A stretch of DNA of 64,000 nt from Streptococcus sp. LPB0220 (GTDB lineage Bacteria > Bacillota > Bacilli > Lactobacillales > Streptococcaceae). Location: assembly GCF_008727815.1 (NCBI RefSeq), contig NZ_CP044230.1:1968001-2032000 (forward strand), read 5' to 3'. The notes below the pieces were generated by a model. The model did not search any database, had not been told where the DNA came from, and saw only the letters and a program-made list of their open reading frames with translations. Positions 53,359 through 62,944 of this stretch are shown here, in pieces (positions within the stretch are counted from its first letter, which is position 1; each line of letters opens with the position of its first letter). The position numbers and the translations under genes are program-made.

Positions 53359-54411
53359 TTATGCCAAATGTTTTAAGGCCGTCTTTAGATAGTGACCCTC
53401 TCGGATTTCCTGACCAACACGCTTGGCATTGTCCACCAAGTCTTGGTAATCAGCATCTGAAAGATTGTCGATTGTCTCCTTCAAATCATGGAGAGACTCT
53501 ACTACAATCCCGCAGCCCTTCTCAAGCACAAAGTGAGACAAGGCTGACTGTTTCCAAACGACAAGCGGGAAGCCCGATGCTAGATAAAGTGACGCCTTGT
53601 GAGAGTTGTTGTAACGGAGGTATTCTCCAAAAAAGCCACTACACGTCTCAACGCTATCTCCATCCCAGACCAGACCAAAACCGCCCTCAAGGGCTGCAGG
53701 AAGTTCATCCGGTAGGAAGGAACCAAAGTAGGTTTCATTTGCAAGCGCTCTACTCTCATCAAAACCAACACCATAAAGGTTATAAGACGGTGCTTCTGGA
53801 AGAGTATAAAGATAACCAGCCTTTTCCTTGGCCAAATTACCTGCCACAATTATCGGCTGGTCTTTTGTTTGGCCACTCTTTTCTTGAAAATCTGGAATCA
53901 AATAGTCAAAAATACCAAGGCTGACAATCTTATCTTCTACAACCCCCTTATCCACTAAAACAGATTTCATAACCGGGTTGTGAGCAATAATTCCTGTAAC
54001 ACTACGGAACGTATCACTTTCAGTTAGTTTCATCCGTAACTTCATTCTAAATGGTAAGGTTTTATCATTCACAAAACGCAGTGTTTCCAAATCATGAACT
54101 AAAAAATAGACATCCGTACCCCTGTTTTTAAGTTTTTTTAGTAAATGGTTAAGAAATAAAGAATGATGTAACAAAGGAAATTGAATTATGATCTCATCAT
54201 TTTTCTTTAGGTCTTTGAAAGCTCTAAAGAGAGCTCTATATTTATGAATCTGTGCCCTAAGAACATTCATTTGATACCAGTCATCCACCAAAACTTTCAA
54301 AGGAGAATAACCTAATTTATTTAAAATTGCTTCAACGTCATTACGTGCTTTATTGCCCGCATTTTTAGCATTATTGTCGTGTAAAAATTCTTCTTTTAAA
54401 TAGTATTTCAT
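53359..54411 (-). CDS. galactofuranosyltransferase-like sugar transferase
   Basis: 350 residues. GT-B-like protein (HNPVMKSVLVDKGV, GLVWDGDSVETCSGFFGEYLRYNNSHKASLYLASGFPLVVW) of the kind annotated as beta-1,6-galactofuranosyltransferase in streptococcal receptor polysaccharide loci. Pairing with glf two genes upstream supports use of UDP-galactofuranose. It starts 10 bp after the Stealth gene. Cytoplasmic face of the membrane. Donor and linkage are inferred. Confidence 0.8.
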   Translation of the reverse strand: MKYYLKEEFLHDNNAKNAGNKARNDVEAILNKLGYSPLKVLVDDWYQMNVLRAQIHKYRALFRAFKDLKKNDEIIIQFPLLHHSLFLNHLLKKLKNRGTDVYFLVHDLETLRFVNDKTLPFRMKLRMKLTESDTFRSVTGIIAHNPVMKSVLVDKGVVEDKIVSLGIFDYLIPDFQEKSGQTKDQPIIVAGNLAKEKAGYLYTLPEAPSYNLYGVGFDESRALANETYFGSFLPDELPAALEGGFGLVWDGDSVETCSGFFGEYLRYNNSHKASLYLASGFPLVVWKQSALSHFVLEKGCGIVVESLHDLKETIDNLSDADYQDLVDNAKRVGQEIREGHYLKTALKHLA

Positions 54412-54421
54412 CTTTTACTTC

Positions 54422-55414
54422 TCATTTTTCATACGCTGATTTTTTAGGATAATATTCATTTAAAATTTGCTTGAAATGAATGATGTTTTCTTCCCTAAAG
54501 TCCCCATCATCATTGACACAAAGCAGTTTTTTACGTCTATCTTTAAAGATAGATTCCAGCTTATCCACTTGATTTAAACCAATTGTTTCTCCGAAATTTT
54601 TAGACATAGGATAAAACTGATTACTTTCAATTTGCCAGTTAGAACAAACGTATTGATTGACATCTACCCCATAATCTCTAATCTTATTTCTGGATGTTCT
54701 ATCCAAAGTTTCACCTTCGATGTCCCACAAATGTGACAAAGTACTCTTCTTCATCGGTACAGGCAAATGCTGATTCACATAGCCCGTCGGTCCCCATGGT
54801 AAGAGTAGCAAGTTTTTCAAAACCAAGGAACCATAACGGAAATTAAAGAATTTCCAAGGTGAAGATTTCATAGCCTTCTTATTAGGAAAATGGCGATAAA
54901 TTAATTCAACATTATTGTGATAAGTATTTGTAAATGGTGACCAAGGAACCAAAGCATCGTAAACTGCTAAAAGCTTGGGTTGCCCATTTTTATAAAAATC
55001 GGAAGGTTGAGTATCCTTTATCATGAACATATCATCATTGAAGTAGATAAAATGTTCTGATAAGCCCTCAATACGATGAAGATTTAGCTCAATTGCTGCT
55101 GAATTATATGAAGGAAGGTAAGCTTCAGGCATAAATTCCCCATGAGTGATCAACTTAAGTTTTGGATGCTCCAAATTTAACCAGTCAGGCTTTTGTCCGT
55201 TGGTAATTAGATAAACATTATTCACCCAAGGAGCATGCTTTTCAATCATTCGAAACCAGTAATTAAAAATACCGTAATCACGATAACGTTGCTCTCCGTC
55301 GATTTCTTGGTCTATTTTTGACATTTGACCTGTCACGGCTTGTTTCTCGCGGATAAACTCAGTATCACTTCCGTCGACCCAAAGAACCACGATATCAATT
55401 TTTTCTTGTGTCAT
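54422..55414 (-). CDS. Stealth-family hexose-1-phosphate transferase
   Basis: 330 residues. The four Stealth conserved regions are visible: IDIVVLWVDGSD (CR1, residues 6-17), RDYGIFNYWFRMIEKHAPWVNNVYLITNGQ (CR2), HFIYFNDDMFM (CR3) and the later HLWDIEGETLDR region. In streptococcal receptor polysaccharides such enzymes (WefC-like) move sugar-1-phosphate to make phosphodiester links. Start ATG 55414 overlaps the glf stop by 4 bp. Confidence 0.88.
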   Translation of the reverse strand: MTQEKIDIVVLWVDGSDTEFIREKQAVTGQMSKIDQEIDGEQRYRDYGIFNYWFRMIEKHAPWVNNVYLITNGQKPDWLNLEHPKLKLITHGEFMPEAYLPSYNSAAIELNLHRIEGLSEHFIYFNDDMFMIKDTQPSDFYKNGQPKLLAVYDALVPWSPFTNTYHNNVELIYRHFPNKKAMKSSPWKFFNFRYGSLVLKNLLLLPWGPTGYVNQHLPVPMKKSTLSHLWDIEGETLDRTSRNKIRDYGVDVNQYVCSNWQIESNQFYPMSKNFGETIGLNQVDKLESIFKDRRKKLLCVNDDGDFREENIIHFKQILNEYYPKKSAYEK

Positions 55415-56511
55415 TTAATAAATTCTTTCTCAACGACTTCTAGAGCACGCTCAATAACCACGTGCATGTCGTAGTATTTATAGTCTGCCAGGCGTCCACA
55501 GAAGATGACCTTGTCATTTTTAGCTGCTTCTTCTTGGTACTTGGCAAACATAGCGTTGTTCTTTTCATCATTGATTGGGTAGTAGGGTTCATCTCCCCGT
55601 TTCCAGTCAGCTGGGTACTCTCGGGTGATAACTGTCTTCAGTTGAGTTCCATACTCGAAGTGCTTGTGCTCGATGATCCGAGTGTATGGAATCTCACGCT
55701 CGGTATAGTTGACGACCGCATTCCCTTGATGGTTTTCCTCATCCAAGACTTCGTGTTCAAAACGAAGACTACGGTACTCCAACTCCCCATGTTTGTAGTC
55801 AAAATACTGGTCAATCATCCCTGTAAAGACAACTTTTTCAGCTGAGCTTTCTAGCTCTTCACGATTGGCAAAGAAGTCAACTCCAAGCTCTACTTCTACA
55901 TCGCCTAGCATGTTTTCAATGATGACGTTGTATCCACCGATTGGAATCCCTTGGTAACGGTCATTAAAGTAATTATTATCAAAGGTCAAACGAACTGGAA
56001 GACGCTTGATGATAAATGGTGGAAGGTCTGTTGCAGAGCGTCCCCATTGTTTTTCTGTATAGCCCTTGATCAATTTTTCGTAGATATCTGGACCAATCAA
56101 CTTGATGGCTTGTTCTTCCAAGTTCTTCGGTTCAACATCCTTCATGTCAGCCGTTTGCTCGGAAATCTTGTCCTTGACTTCTTGAGGAGTCTTAGTGCCC
56201 CACATAGCGTAGAAGGTATTCATGTTGAAGGGAAGATTGTAGAGGCTCCCCTTATAGTTAGCTACTGGTGAGTTGATATAGTTGTTGAATTCAGCGAACT
56301 GGTTGACATAGTCCCACACTTTTTTGTTAGACGTATGGAAAATGTGGGCACCATATTTGTGAACATTGATGTCTTCAACTTCTTCACAATAGATATTCCC
56401 ACCAATGTGGTCCCGTTTATCAATGACTTTTACTTTTTTGCCACGCTTGGTTGCCTCATGAGCAAAAATTGCTCCCGATAAACCAGCACCAACGATCAGA
56501 TAATCGTACAT
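55411..56511 (-). CDS. glf: UDP-galactopyranose mutase
   Basis: 366 residues. FAD-binding GAGLSGAIFAHEA (residues 7-19) and DKRDHIGGN, HKYGAHIFHTS, and the active-site region GYTEKQWG are typical. It converts UDP-Galp to UDP-Galf for polysaccharide synthesis, in the cytoplasm. I start at ATG 56511 with GGAG six bases upstream; the earlier in-frame ATG at 56523 lies inside that ribosome site and overlaps the wzx stop. Codon use and GC look more conserved than in the neighbouring wzy/GT genes. Confidence 0.95.
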   Translation of the reverse strand: MYDYLIVGAGLSGAIFAHEATKRGKKVKVIDKRDHIGGNIYCEEVEDINVHKYGAHIFHTSNKKVWDYVNQFAEFNNYINSPVANYKGSLYNLPFNMNTFYAMWGTKTPQEVKDKISEQTADMKDVEPKNLEEQAIKLIGPDIYEKLIKGYTEKQWGRSATDLPPFIIKRLPVRLTFDNNYFNDRYQGIPIGGYNVIIENMLGDVEVELGVDFFANREELESSAEKVVFTGMIDQYFDYKHGELEYRSLRFEHEVLDEENHQGNAVVNYTEREIPYTRIIEHKHFEYGTQLKTVITREYPADWKRGDEPYYPINDEKNNAMFAKYQEEAAKNDKVIFCGRLADYKYYDMHVVIERALEVVEKEFIK

Positions 56512-56522
56512 AATTAACTCCA

Positions 56523-57941
56523 TTATTTCTTAAATATTTGTTTTAATTCTTTCACATCTATCACTTTCAGAACTAGAATAGCAAGCAGGTAAATGATCCC
56601 ACCAAGCACTGCATACACAAGAACATTTAAAGTAGGTGAAAAATGCAAGAATGGTTTTACACTTAGCAACAAACCATACATTATAGCAGATGCACATACA
56701 ATTTTTGCCATAGCCCCAATAATCGGGACTTCCTTGAGGTAATGACGGGTATAGTACAATTGAATTCCCCAGACCAAGGATTCTGTTAAAACCGAAACAA
56801 TGGCTGCACCGATAAAACCAAAATGAGGCAAGAAGAGCAAATTCAACCCGACACTGACAATAGCAGGAACAGTGGTCGAAATCATAAATTCTTTGTTTTT
56901 ATCATGCGGGATGAGGATTTGAATCCCCATGATATTGGTCCAGCCGATAAAGAACATTCTGAAAATCATGATGGCAATGGCATAACGCGCATCCTGGAAA
57001 TCCTTCCCCAGGAAGAACTGAACAAAGTCATCATTGACAATCAGCATGCCGGCAATAATTGGGAAAATGACCAAATTATAAATCAAAAAGGACATTTGGT
57101 GCATCTTATTGACAGCCTTGTGATCCCCTGAGGATAAGAGGCTCGATACCCGAGGCAACATGACACTCCCCAGTGAGGTCACCAAGGTCAACAAAATATT
57201 GACCAGTTTTAAGGCCTGGTCGTAAATCCCTACATCCTTTGTAGAGGCGAGAGCCCCCAGCATGGTCCGGTCAAGGGTGACATAGAGGGAAATGGCAATC
57301 TGCGGTAAAAAGAGCAAAATAACCGGTTTTAAATGCACCCGTGCATAAGCCATATCAAAATGTGCTTTCCCAATAAATTCACGGGCAGGTAGCCACATAC
57401 TGAGCTGACCTAACAGCTCAAAAATCGTTAGTAAAAACACATATAGATAAAGATCATTAGCAGACTTAACAAACAAGAAGATGGAGATGACTCCAACCAG
57501 TTTGACCGTGATATTCCGAATCGTAATCTTGCGAAAGTCCTCTAAGCCCTGAAAGAGCCAGGAAATATCGAGCCCTTTTGATACTAAGCTAAGGCCCAAG
57601 ATATAGGCAACAGGATTTTGCATGGAAGGAAGCGCCAAGCAAAGCAAGACATAGAGTAAAATGGAGACAAAGGTCGCGCCTAACTGGAGAGTATAAATCC
57701 CCCAGAAATTCTTTTGGATGTCCTTGCGGTGTCCTGAGATCTCCTTGGTTCCATAATTGGCTACTCCTAGGGTCGCTAAAAGGATAAAGTAGGTGACAAT
57801 GGAGTTGAAATAGCCGTAAGTCCCTAAGTCATCTGAACTAAAAACCCGTGTCACATAAGGGGTGGTGATAATCGGTAGAATAATCACCAGCAGCTGGTAG
57901 GAAAGATTATAGGCGTAATTTTTTAAAACTTTCATGTTCAT
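56523..57941 (-). CDS. wzx: polysaccharide repeat-unit flippase
   Basis: 472 residues with about 12-14 helices, MATE/MVF-like O-antigen flippase. The N-terminus LSYQLLVIILPIITTPYVTRVFSSDDLGTYGYFNSIV is a family signature. It moves lipid-linked repeat units across the membrane to Wzy. The start ATGA overlaps the wzy stop by 4 bp. An in-frame ATG at 57935 is an alternative. Confidence 0.92.
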   Translation of the reverse strand: MNMKVLKNYAYNLSYQLLVIILPIITTPYVTRVFSSDDLGTYGYFNSIVTYFILLATLGVANYGTKEISGHRKDIQKNFWGIYTLQLGATFVSILLYVLLCLALPSMQNPVAYILGLSLVSKGLDISWLFQGLEDFRKITIRNITVKLVGVISIFLFVKSANDLYLYVFLLTIFELLGQLSMWLPAREFIGKAHFDMAYARVHLKPVILLFLPQIAISLYVTLDRTMLGALASTKDVGIYDQALKLVNILLTLVTSLGSVMLPRVSSLLSSGDHKAVNKMHQMSFLIYNLVIFPIIAGMLIVNDDFVQFFLGKDFQDARYAIAIMIFRMFFIGWTNIMGIQILIPHDKNKEFMISTTVPAIVSVGLNLLFLPHFGFIGAAIVSVLTESLVWGIQLYYTRHYLKEVPIIGAMAKIVCASAIMYGLLLSVKPFLHFSPTLNVLVYAVLGGIIYLLAILVLKVIDVKELKQIFKK

Positions 57942-59086
57942 TCAACTCTATCTATCATTTTATTTTGAACTGGTAAAAGGTTGGCAAAAAGTGTGAATAT
58001 AAAAATATTATATCCTGGTCTTACCCAAAATGCTTCAATCATACAGTTTATTGTAATAAGTGATAATAGAGCTAGAAATAAAAACATTCCTTGTTTATAA
58101 AGTCTCTTCGATGCAAGTACATATATCAATACCAGTAATACGACAGGAACAACTCCGTAGTAAAATAACATTTGAATATAAGAGGAATCTACATAGTTAT
58201 AACTGTATACCGATTCTGTTGTGCCACCATATCCTATAAACTTAACCCCGGTTGCTCCAAACAAATGTAAGCCATAGGTCTCTATTGCATTCTTCCCTAA
58301 AAATAACCTCATACTGAATAAGTTGTTCAAATTCACAAATAATGAAGAAGACCAGGTAAAGAAATACGATAAGTAAAACATTAAGAAAGAAAATATAGCT
58401 GCAAAATAAGGTAGGATCCCATAAATTTTAAATTTTCTTTCTTTAGTAACATACATGACAATAAAAATGACAGTTGCTACAAGTACAGAAAGGGCATTTA
58501 ACCTAGCATCACAAAATTTGATGATAAAAAATGCTAAACTAATGCCTACCAAGGTTCGTAGTATAATGAACCGTTTCCGTAGTACATATCCCCAAGCAAT
58601 AAATAAATAAAAACAGTGAGACGCAAAGTCAGTTGGATAAATGAAACCAAAGGAATTTCTAATCACAAAGCCAGACGAACGGACCTGAGCAAATTGTAAA
58701 TTAGGAATAACTCCCAGAATTGAAAGTAAGAAAACTCCGAACACTATCGTTCCTGACACAATAACGTATGTTTTTAAGATAACATCAATATCTGCATCAT
58801 ATAATAACAAAATCAACAATGAATAAAGTAGGAAATTAGTCCCACCCGTATGCATGAATACGATAGAACTTGTTAGTAGTAATAAAATAGCGGTTAAGAT
58901 ATAAAAGAACGTGAATTTTTTTATATACAAAAATCTAAAACATAATAATAATGAAAAACTGATTAATAAAATAACCGGAAGGTTTGGGATTATTCTGTTT
59001 AACATTGTTGTCATAAGAGTATCGTACCCAACAATGAGAGTCAATACTAGAATAACCAAAAGGTTCTCAAACTTAATTTTTAACAT
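57938..59086 (-). CDS. wzy: polysaccharide polymerase
   Basis: 382 residues with about 10-11 hydrophobic helices and a large loop near the C-terminal third (SYNYVDSSYIQMLFYYGVVPV), the layout of Wzy O-antigen polymerases. Position between flippase and glycosyltransferases supports this. It joins repeat units outside the membrane. Sequence is visibly AT-richer than glf, as usual for type-specific genes. Confidence 0.85.
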   Translation of the reverse strand: MLKIKFENLLVILVLTLIVGYDTLMTTMLNRIIPNLPVILLISFSLLLCFRFLYIKKFTFFYILTAILLLLTSSIVFMHTGGTNFLLYSLLILLLYDADIDVILKTYVIVSGTIVFGVFLLSILGVIPNLQFAQVRSSGFVIRNSFGFIYPTDFASHCFYLFIAWGYVLRKRFIILRTLVGISLAFFIIKFCDARLNALSVLVATVIFIVMYVTKERKFKIYGILPYFAAIFSFLMFYLSYFFTWSSSLFVNLNNLFSMRLFLGKNAIETYGLHLFGATGVKFIGYGGTTESVYSYNYVDSSYIQMLFYYGVVPVVLLVLIYVLASKRLYKQGMFLFLALLSLITINCMIEAFWVRPGYNIFIFTLFANLLPVQNKMIDRVE

Positions 59087-59119
59087 AATACCTTTTTACT
59101 CTTAATAAAATAGCTACAC

Positions 59120-60190
59120 CTATTTAAAAGCAATTTTACGTAAAATTGGATTCATTTTCATTTTTTCAATAAAGATGACTGTCCGAAATTTTTTTTTGGC
59201 GAGAAGATCAATACTCAATCTTCTAAGAAAAGAAGAAATATCTCGCTGTCTTAATAAGGTCTTATAAGACCCTATCATTTGATTCCTATTTCCTGAAAAA
59301 ATATTATCAAAAGCTTTATTAGTAATTATAGATTGCAGTAATTCTATCTTTTCTCTCCTTCTCGCATTTAAATTAGAAATTTGAAAGGCTGCACTTACAA
59401 TGATTTTTGTCTTAATTTCTTGAATTAATGTGGCATCTTCTATTTGGAACTTCTCAAGTAATTTTTGCAATGCTTGAAGTTCATCTAATTGTATTTCGAT
59501 TCTTCTAGGATGAAAACTGGTCAATGCTGAACCGCTTCTACCAGCAATATAATTATAAAGAGTCGATTCAATAAAAAGGATGTTATCTAAATATCGATAA
59601 ACTTGAAAATTGAATGAAGTATCCTCTCCTATTGGTTTACTAGGAAACTTAATATCGTGTTTTAAAATAAATGACTTGTTATAGATTCTTGACCAAACAT
59701 TATACATCATATCAGTTTTGAATAACTCTATAAATTCATTTCTAAATTCATTCTTTCCAAGAAGACCACAATGCGTATACAAATGAGGGCGACAAGACAA
59801 AATAGTGTCCTTATTTTCTTTAATTTCATTGTAGCCAAAACAAAGAACATCCCATTTATCATTGAGGTTAGGAAAAATTTTTTCAAAGAAATCCTCAGAT
59901 ACAAAGTCGTCTGGATCCATAAAAAATAAATAATTACCCCTTGATAAAGAAATACCTAGGTTCCTGGCTTCTGATACTCCGTTATTTTCAATATGCCTAA
60001 CACAAACATTAGAAAAATTATTTTGGTACTCATCGCAAATCGCACCACTATTATCACTTGAACCGTCATCAATTAACACAATTTCATAATTGATTGATGA
60101 CGATTGCTTAAGTATGGAATCTAGGGCTCTTTTTAAATAACCTTCAACATTAAATACTGGAACAATAATACTCAAATCTATATTATTCAT
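59120..60190 (-). CDS. glycosyltransferase family 2
   Basis: 356 residues. GT-A fold start LSIIVPVFNVEGYLKRALDSIL, nucleotide-binding IDDGSSDNSGAICDEY (about 41-56), and DxD-like FMDPDDFVSEDF (about 95). It adds one sugar to the lipid-linked repeat unit. The donor cannot be told. Overlaps the upstream gene by 8 bp and lies 33 bp before wzy. AT-rich. Confidence 0.9.
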   Translation of the reverse strand: MNNIDLSIIVPVFNVEGYLKRALDSILKQSSSINYEIVLIDDGSSDNSGAICDEYQNNFSNVCVRHIENNGVSEARNLGISLSRGNYLFFMDPDDFVSEDFFEKIFPNLNDKWDVLCFGYNEIKENKDTILSCRPHLYTHCGLLGKNEFRNEFIELFKTDMMYNVWSRIYNKSFILKHDIKFPSKPIGEDTSFNFQVYRYLDNILFIESTLYNYIAGRSGSALTSFHPRRIEIQLDELQALQKLLEKFQIEDATLIQEIKTKIIVSAAFQISNLNARRREKIELLQSIITNKAFDNIFSGNRNQMIGSYKTLLRQRDISSFLRRLSIDLLAKKKFRTVIFIEKMKMNPILRKIAFK

Positions 60191-61154
60191 TACTCTTCAT
60201 CCTTAATTTATGACGAATAAATTCTAGTGTCCATTTTTCTTTTTTTAATTTCTTTAACATTGTTGATTTAATATATTCCCAATAGAATTTATTTCTTGTC
60301 ACCTCTACTAGCTCTTGCTTAGAAATTTTCTCTCCAATAACTAATTGATTTGGTATAACATAAAATGAATCGACTAATTTAAACTCAGGACATTTAATCA
60401 TCCTCTTTTGGAAATGTGCATACAGAGGACGTTTAACCACTATATCACCATCGATTAAATTTATCGATTCCAAACCATTTTCCTCTGACCAAAAATAATA
60501 GCGTTTCGGTTCATTTTCGCCATATTCCCGAAATGAGAAATGACTAATATCAATATCATCAAATAACTTATCTTGCAGTTGTTTGAACTGACATTTTTCA
60601 AAAAGCTTTTGGATACCTTCTGCCTCATCAAAAATAAAATTTTGTTCACTCGTATAGACATTGTGATAATCTAATCGATAGTTTAAACCTTGACCAGACA
60701 TAAAAACACGATTAACTTCACTTGAATTCTTAAAAATTTGCAGATGACCTAAAAGACCATATCTAGCATAGTCATTCTCAAAAAAGCTATGCTCTTCAAA
60801 AAATTGATAAATATCACCTAGTAAGACATCTGTGTCACAAAAACCCCAGTAATCATAACCCTTTAACTCTTCTTCAAAGATAAGCCCATAAGCAACTTTA
60901 TAGTCACATAATTTATAAGGTGTTTTAAGAGAGATTTTAAAATCAAACTTAGACTGAACTCTCTCTCTTAACTCATCAAAAGAAAGAGTTACAAATTCTA
61001 TATTTTTTGCATTTAAAATTTCAAATTGGTCAATCTTTTGATCCGTATAAATTAAGAAATCAATTTTTTGATTACGTTTAGCGGTCAACAAAAAATATGG
61101 GAAAAATTTTGGAAGTCTTCCGAAATATGGAATAATAAGTCTTATTCTTTTCAT
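60183..61154 (-). CDS. DUF6625-type putative glycosyltransferase
   Basis: 323 residues. IRLIIPYFGRLPKFFPYFLLTAKRN at the start and YDYWGFCDTDVLLGDIYQFF (DTD near 107) suggest a GT-A enzyme; streptococcal loci carry this family as WefB-like or unnamed transferases. 4-bp overlap with the upstream DUF1919 gene. Cytoplasmic. Sugar unknown. Confidence 0.75.
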   Translation of the reverse strand: MKRIRLIIPYFGRLPKFFPYFLLTAKRNQKIDFLIYTDQKIDQFEILNAKNIEFVTLSFDELRERVQSKFDFKISLKTPYKLCDYKVAYGLIFEEELKGYDYWGFCDTDVLLGDIYQFFEEHSFFENDYARYGLLGHLQIFKNSSEVNRVFMSGQGLNYRLDYHNVYTSEQNFIFDEAEGIQKLFEKCQFKQLQDKLFDDIDISHFSFREYGENEPKRYYFWSEENGLESINLIDGDIVVKRPLYAHFQKRMIKCPEFKLVDSFYVIPNQLVIGEKISKQELVEVTRNKFYWEYIKSTMLKKLKKEKWTLEFIRHKLRMKSNE

Positions 61155-61792
61155 TTAGTTAGATCCTCTCCACCCTTATTCAGCCAAGTGACAGCATCAA
61201 AATAGCGGTGGTACGTTTTCAGATCAATGCCAACGTGTCCTTGCTTTTCAGCTGATTTAAAATGAACTAATGAAGGCAAGTCGCTATAATTCTTTGAAGA
61301 GAAAATTACTTTTCCTTTGTATGGGAGTTCCTCAAACTCTTTCATCAATTCATAAGTACAAGCATCATTGTCATTGAACTTGAAATACAAATTATTCCAA
61401 TGAATTCTTTCCAAACGGCGTTGCCATTTCTGAGAAGCTTCTTTTTCATCTGCATAATGCAAGAAATGAAGTTCAATATCATCAAGAAGTGCTAGAGGAT
61501 AGGCATTATCAAAGTCTTTGATATATTTTGATTCCTGAACAAATTTCAAAGGGATATTTCCGCTCAAATAATATTTTAAATTCTTGAGCATCTTGATATA
61601 ATCAGGCGAAAAGACAAACATCCCTACAAAAGGAGTTTGGTAAGGTAAACCTAACTCCTGATAAACCTTTCCCGCCCAACAATTATCACAAATAATCGTG
61701 AAATTCTTATTCTTGAGTCTTCGTCTAGGAATAAAGTTAATAATTGGATAAACGATCGGTTTTAATTTGTTCTTAATTGTTTCAGTATTCAT
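61151..61792 (-). CDS. DUF1919 exopolysaccharide biosynthesis protein
   Basis: 213 residues from ATG 61792 (MNTETIKNKLKP), one base after the upstream stop. The longer frame from 61882 lies inside the upstream gene. Family sequence: NFTIICDNCWAGKVYQELGLPYQTPFVGMF, then HFLHYADEKEASQKWQRRLERI. DUF1919 proteins occur in capsule loci and are taken as sugar or phosphate transferases; the activity is not established here. Confidence 0.82.
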   Translation of the reverse strand: MNTETIKNKLKPIVYPIINFIPRRRLKNKNFTIICDNCWAGKVYQELGLPYQTPFVGMFVFSPDYIKMLKNLKYYLSGNIPLKFVQESKYIKDFDNAYPLALLDDIELHFLHYADEKEASQKWQRRLERIHWNNLYFKFNDNDACTYELMKEFEELPYKGKVIFSSKNYSDLPSLVHFKSAEKQGHVGIDLKTYHRYFDAVTWLNKGGEDLTK

Positions 61793-61793
61793 C

Positions 61794-62942
61794 TTAATAT
61801 TTCTTATACAACTCCGAGAAATTCCGAATATAACTTTGTAATGAGAAGAGTTCTTTTTGGCGTTTGACAGAGGCCTTGCCAAATTGTTCTCTCTTCTCAG
61901 TATTCTCTGCTAATTCTTGGATATCTTTAGACAATTCTGTTGGTTCATTTGGCGTGGCAAGAAGGCCGTTCTCGCCTTCCTTGACCATCTCACAGACACC
62001 GCCATGACGGTAACCGACTATAGGTTTACCACAAGCCATAGCTTCTAGTACGACTGTTGGTAATGGATCTGGATTGGTACTTGGCAAGACAAAGATATCA
62101 AACATATTATAGAGTTCGGTTGTCTTGCTATAATAATCGATTCGTTTGATTTGTCCAGCTACTGGTGAGTCTGATATAGCCTTTTCCAACTCATCCACGC
62201 GCCATTCTTCACCTTCAAAAGCACTCCCTGCTAAAAAGGCTACTGCTTTTGGATTAGCCTGTAAGATTGGCGTCACAGCTTCTAAGAAGTCGCCTTGCCC
62301 TTTCCAAGCATTCACTCGACCAACCATTCCGATAATCAAAGCATCCTGGGCGATACCAAACTGATCACGGACCGCACTAGCATCCATCACCTGATAAACA
62401 GCATTGTCAACACCATTATAGATGACCTGAACTTGGTCATTTTTTACAAAGCGAGACTGCTTCACGTGGTTGGCCACAGCATTTGAAACTGTCACAATCG
62501 TATCAGCATAACGTCCCATCAAAAAGTTGATGAAATCAGAAATCGCTTTAGGTTTAACGATGATTTCATGCACATGCCAAATCAGAGGAAGTTTCAACTT
62601 CCGTTTGAGGTAAATTCCTTCAAGAACCGCTGTGGTGTTGTTGTGAATGAGGGTAATGCCATTCTCCTTAGCGTATTGAGCAATTTGTTTGGAGTAACGG
62701 TTATAAGAGCCAAAGTACTCAAGGATTCCTTTTGGATTAAAATATTTCCGGCGCAAGATTGGGTAATCAATGACTTTAACCTTAGCACCGACCTCTTCCA
62801 ATGCACCAACTAAGACACCATCATTGGGTAAGATAACGTGTGCCTCAAAAGCATCTTTATCCAAACCCTTAATAAGCTCCAACAAAACCTTATCAGCACC
62901 ATACATTTCGGCACCAGCATGGAGATATAATATTTTCTGCAT
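61794..62942 (-). CDS. glycosyltransferase family 4
   Basis: 382 residues, GT-B fold. HNNTTAVLEG and HVHEI in the N-terminal domain; IGMVGRVNAWKGQGDFLEA and FVLPSTNPDPLPTVVLEAMACGKPIVG (donor-phosphate E-x7-E motif) in the C-terminal domain. Retaining transferase of the kind called WefA in receptor polysaccharide loci. It lies right after wchF. Specific sugar inferred only by locus order. Confidence 0.88.
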   Translation of the reverse strand: MQKILYLHAGAEMYGADKVLLELIKGLDKDAFEAHVILPNDGVLVGALEEVGAKVKVIDYPILRRKYFNPKGILEYFGSYNRYSKQIAQYAKENGITLIHNNTTAVLEGIYLKRKLKLPLIWHVHEIIVKPKAISDFINFLMGRYADTIVTVSNAVANHVKQSRFVKNDQVQVIYNGVDNAVYQVMDASAVRDQFGIAQDALIIGMVGRVNAWKGQGDFLEAVTPILQANPKAVAFLAGSAFEGEEWRVDELEKAISDSPVAGQIKRIDYYSKTTELYNMFDIFVLPSTNPDPLPTVVLEAMACGKPIVGYRHGGVCEMVKEGENGLLATPNEPTELSKDIQELAENTEKREQFGKASVKRQKELFSLQSYIRNFSELYKKY

Positions 62943-62944
62943 TT

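Noticed and set aside
53361..53924. 187-codon plus-strand frame opposite the galactofuranosyltransferase
   Set aside because: Shadow of a well-supported minus-strand gene, with no domain and no ribosome site.
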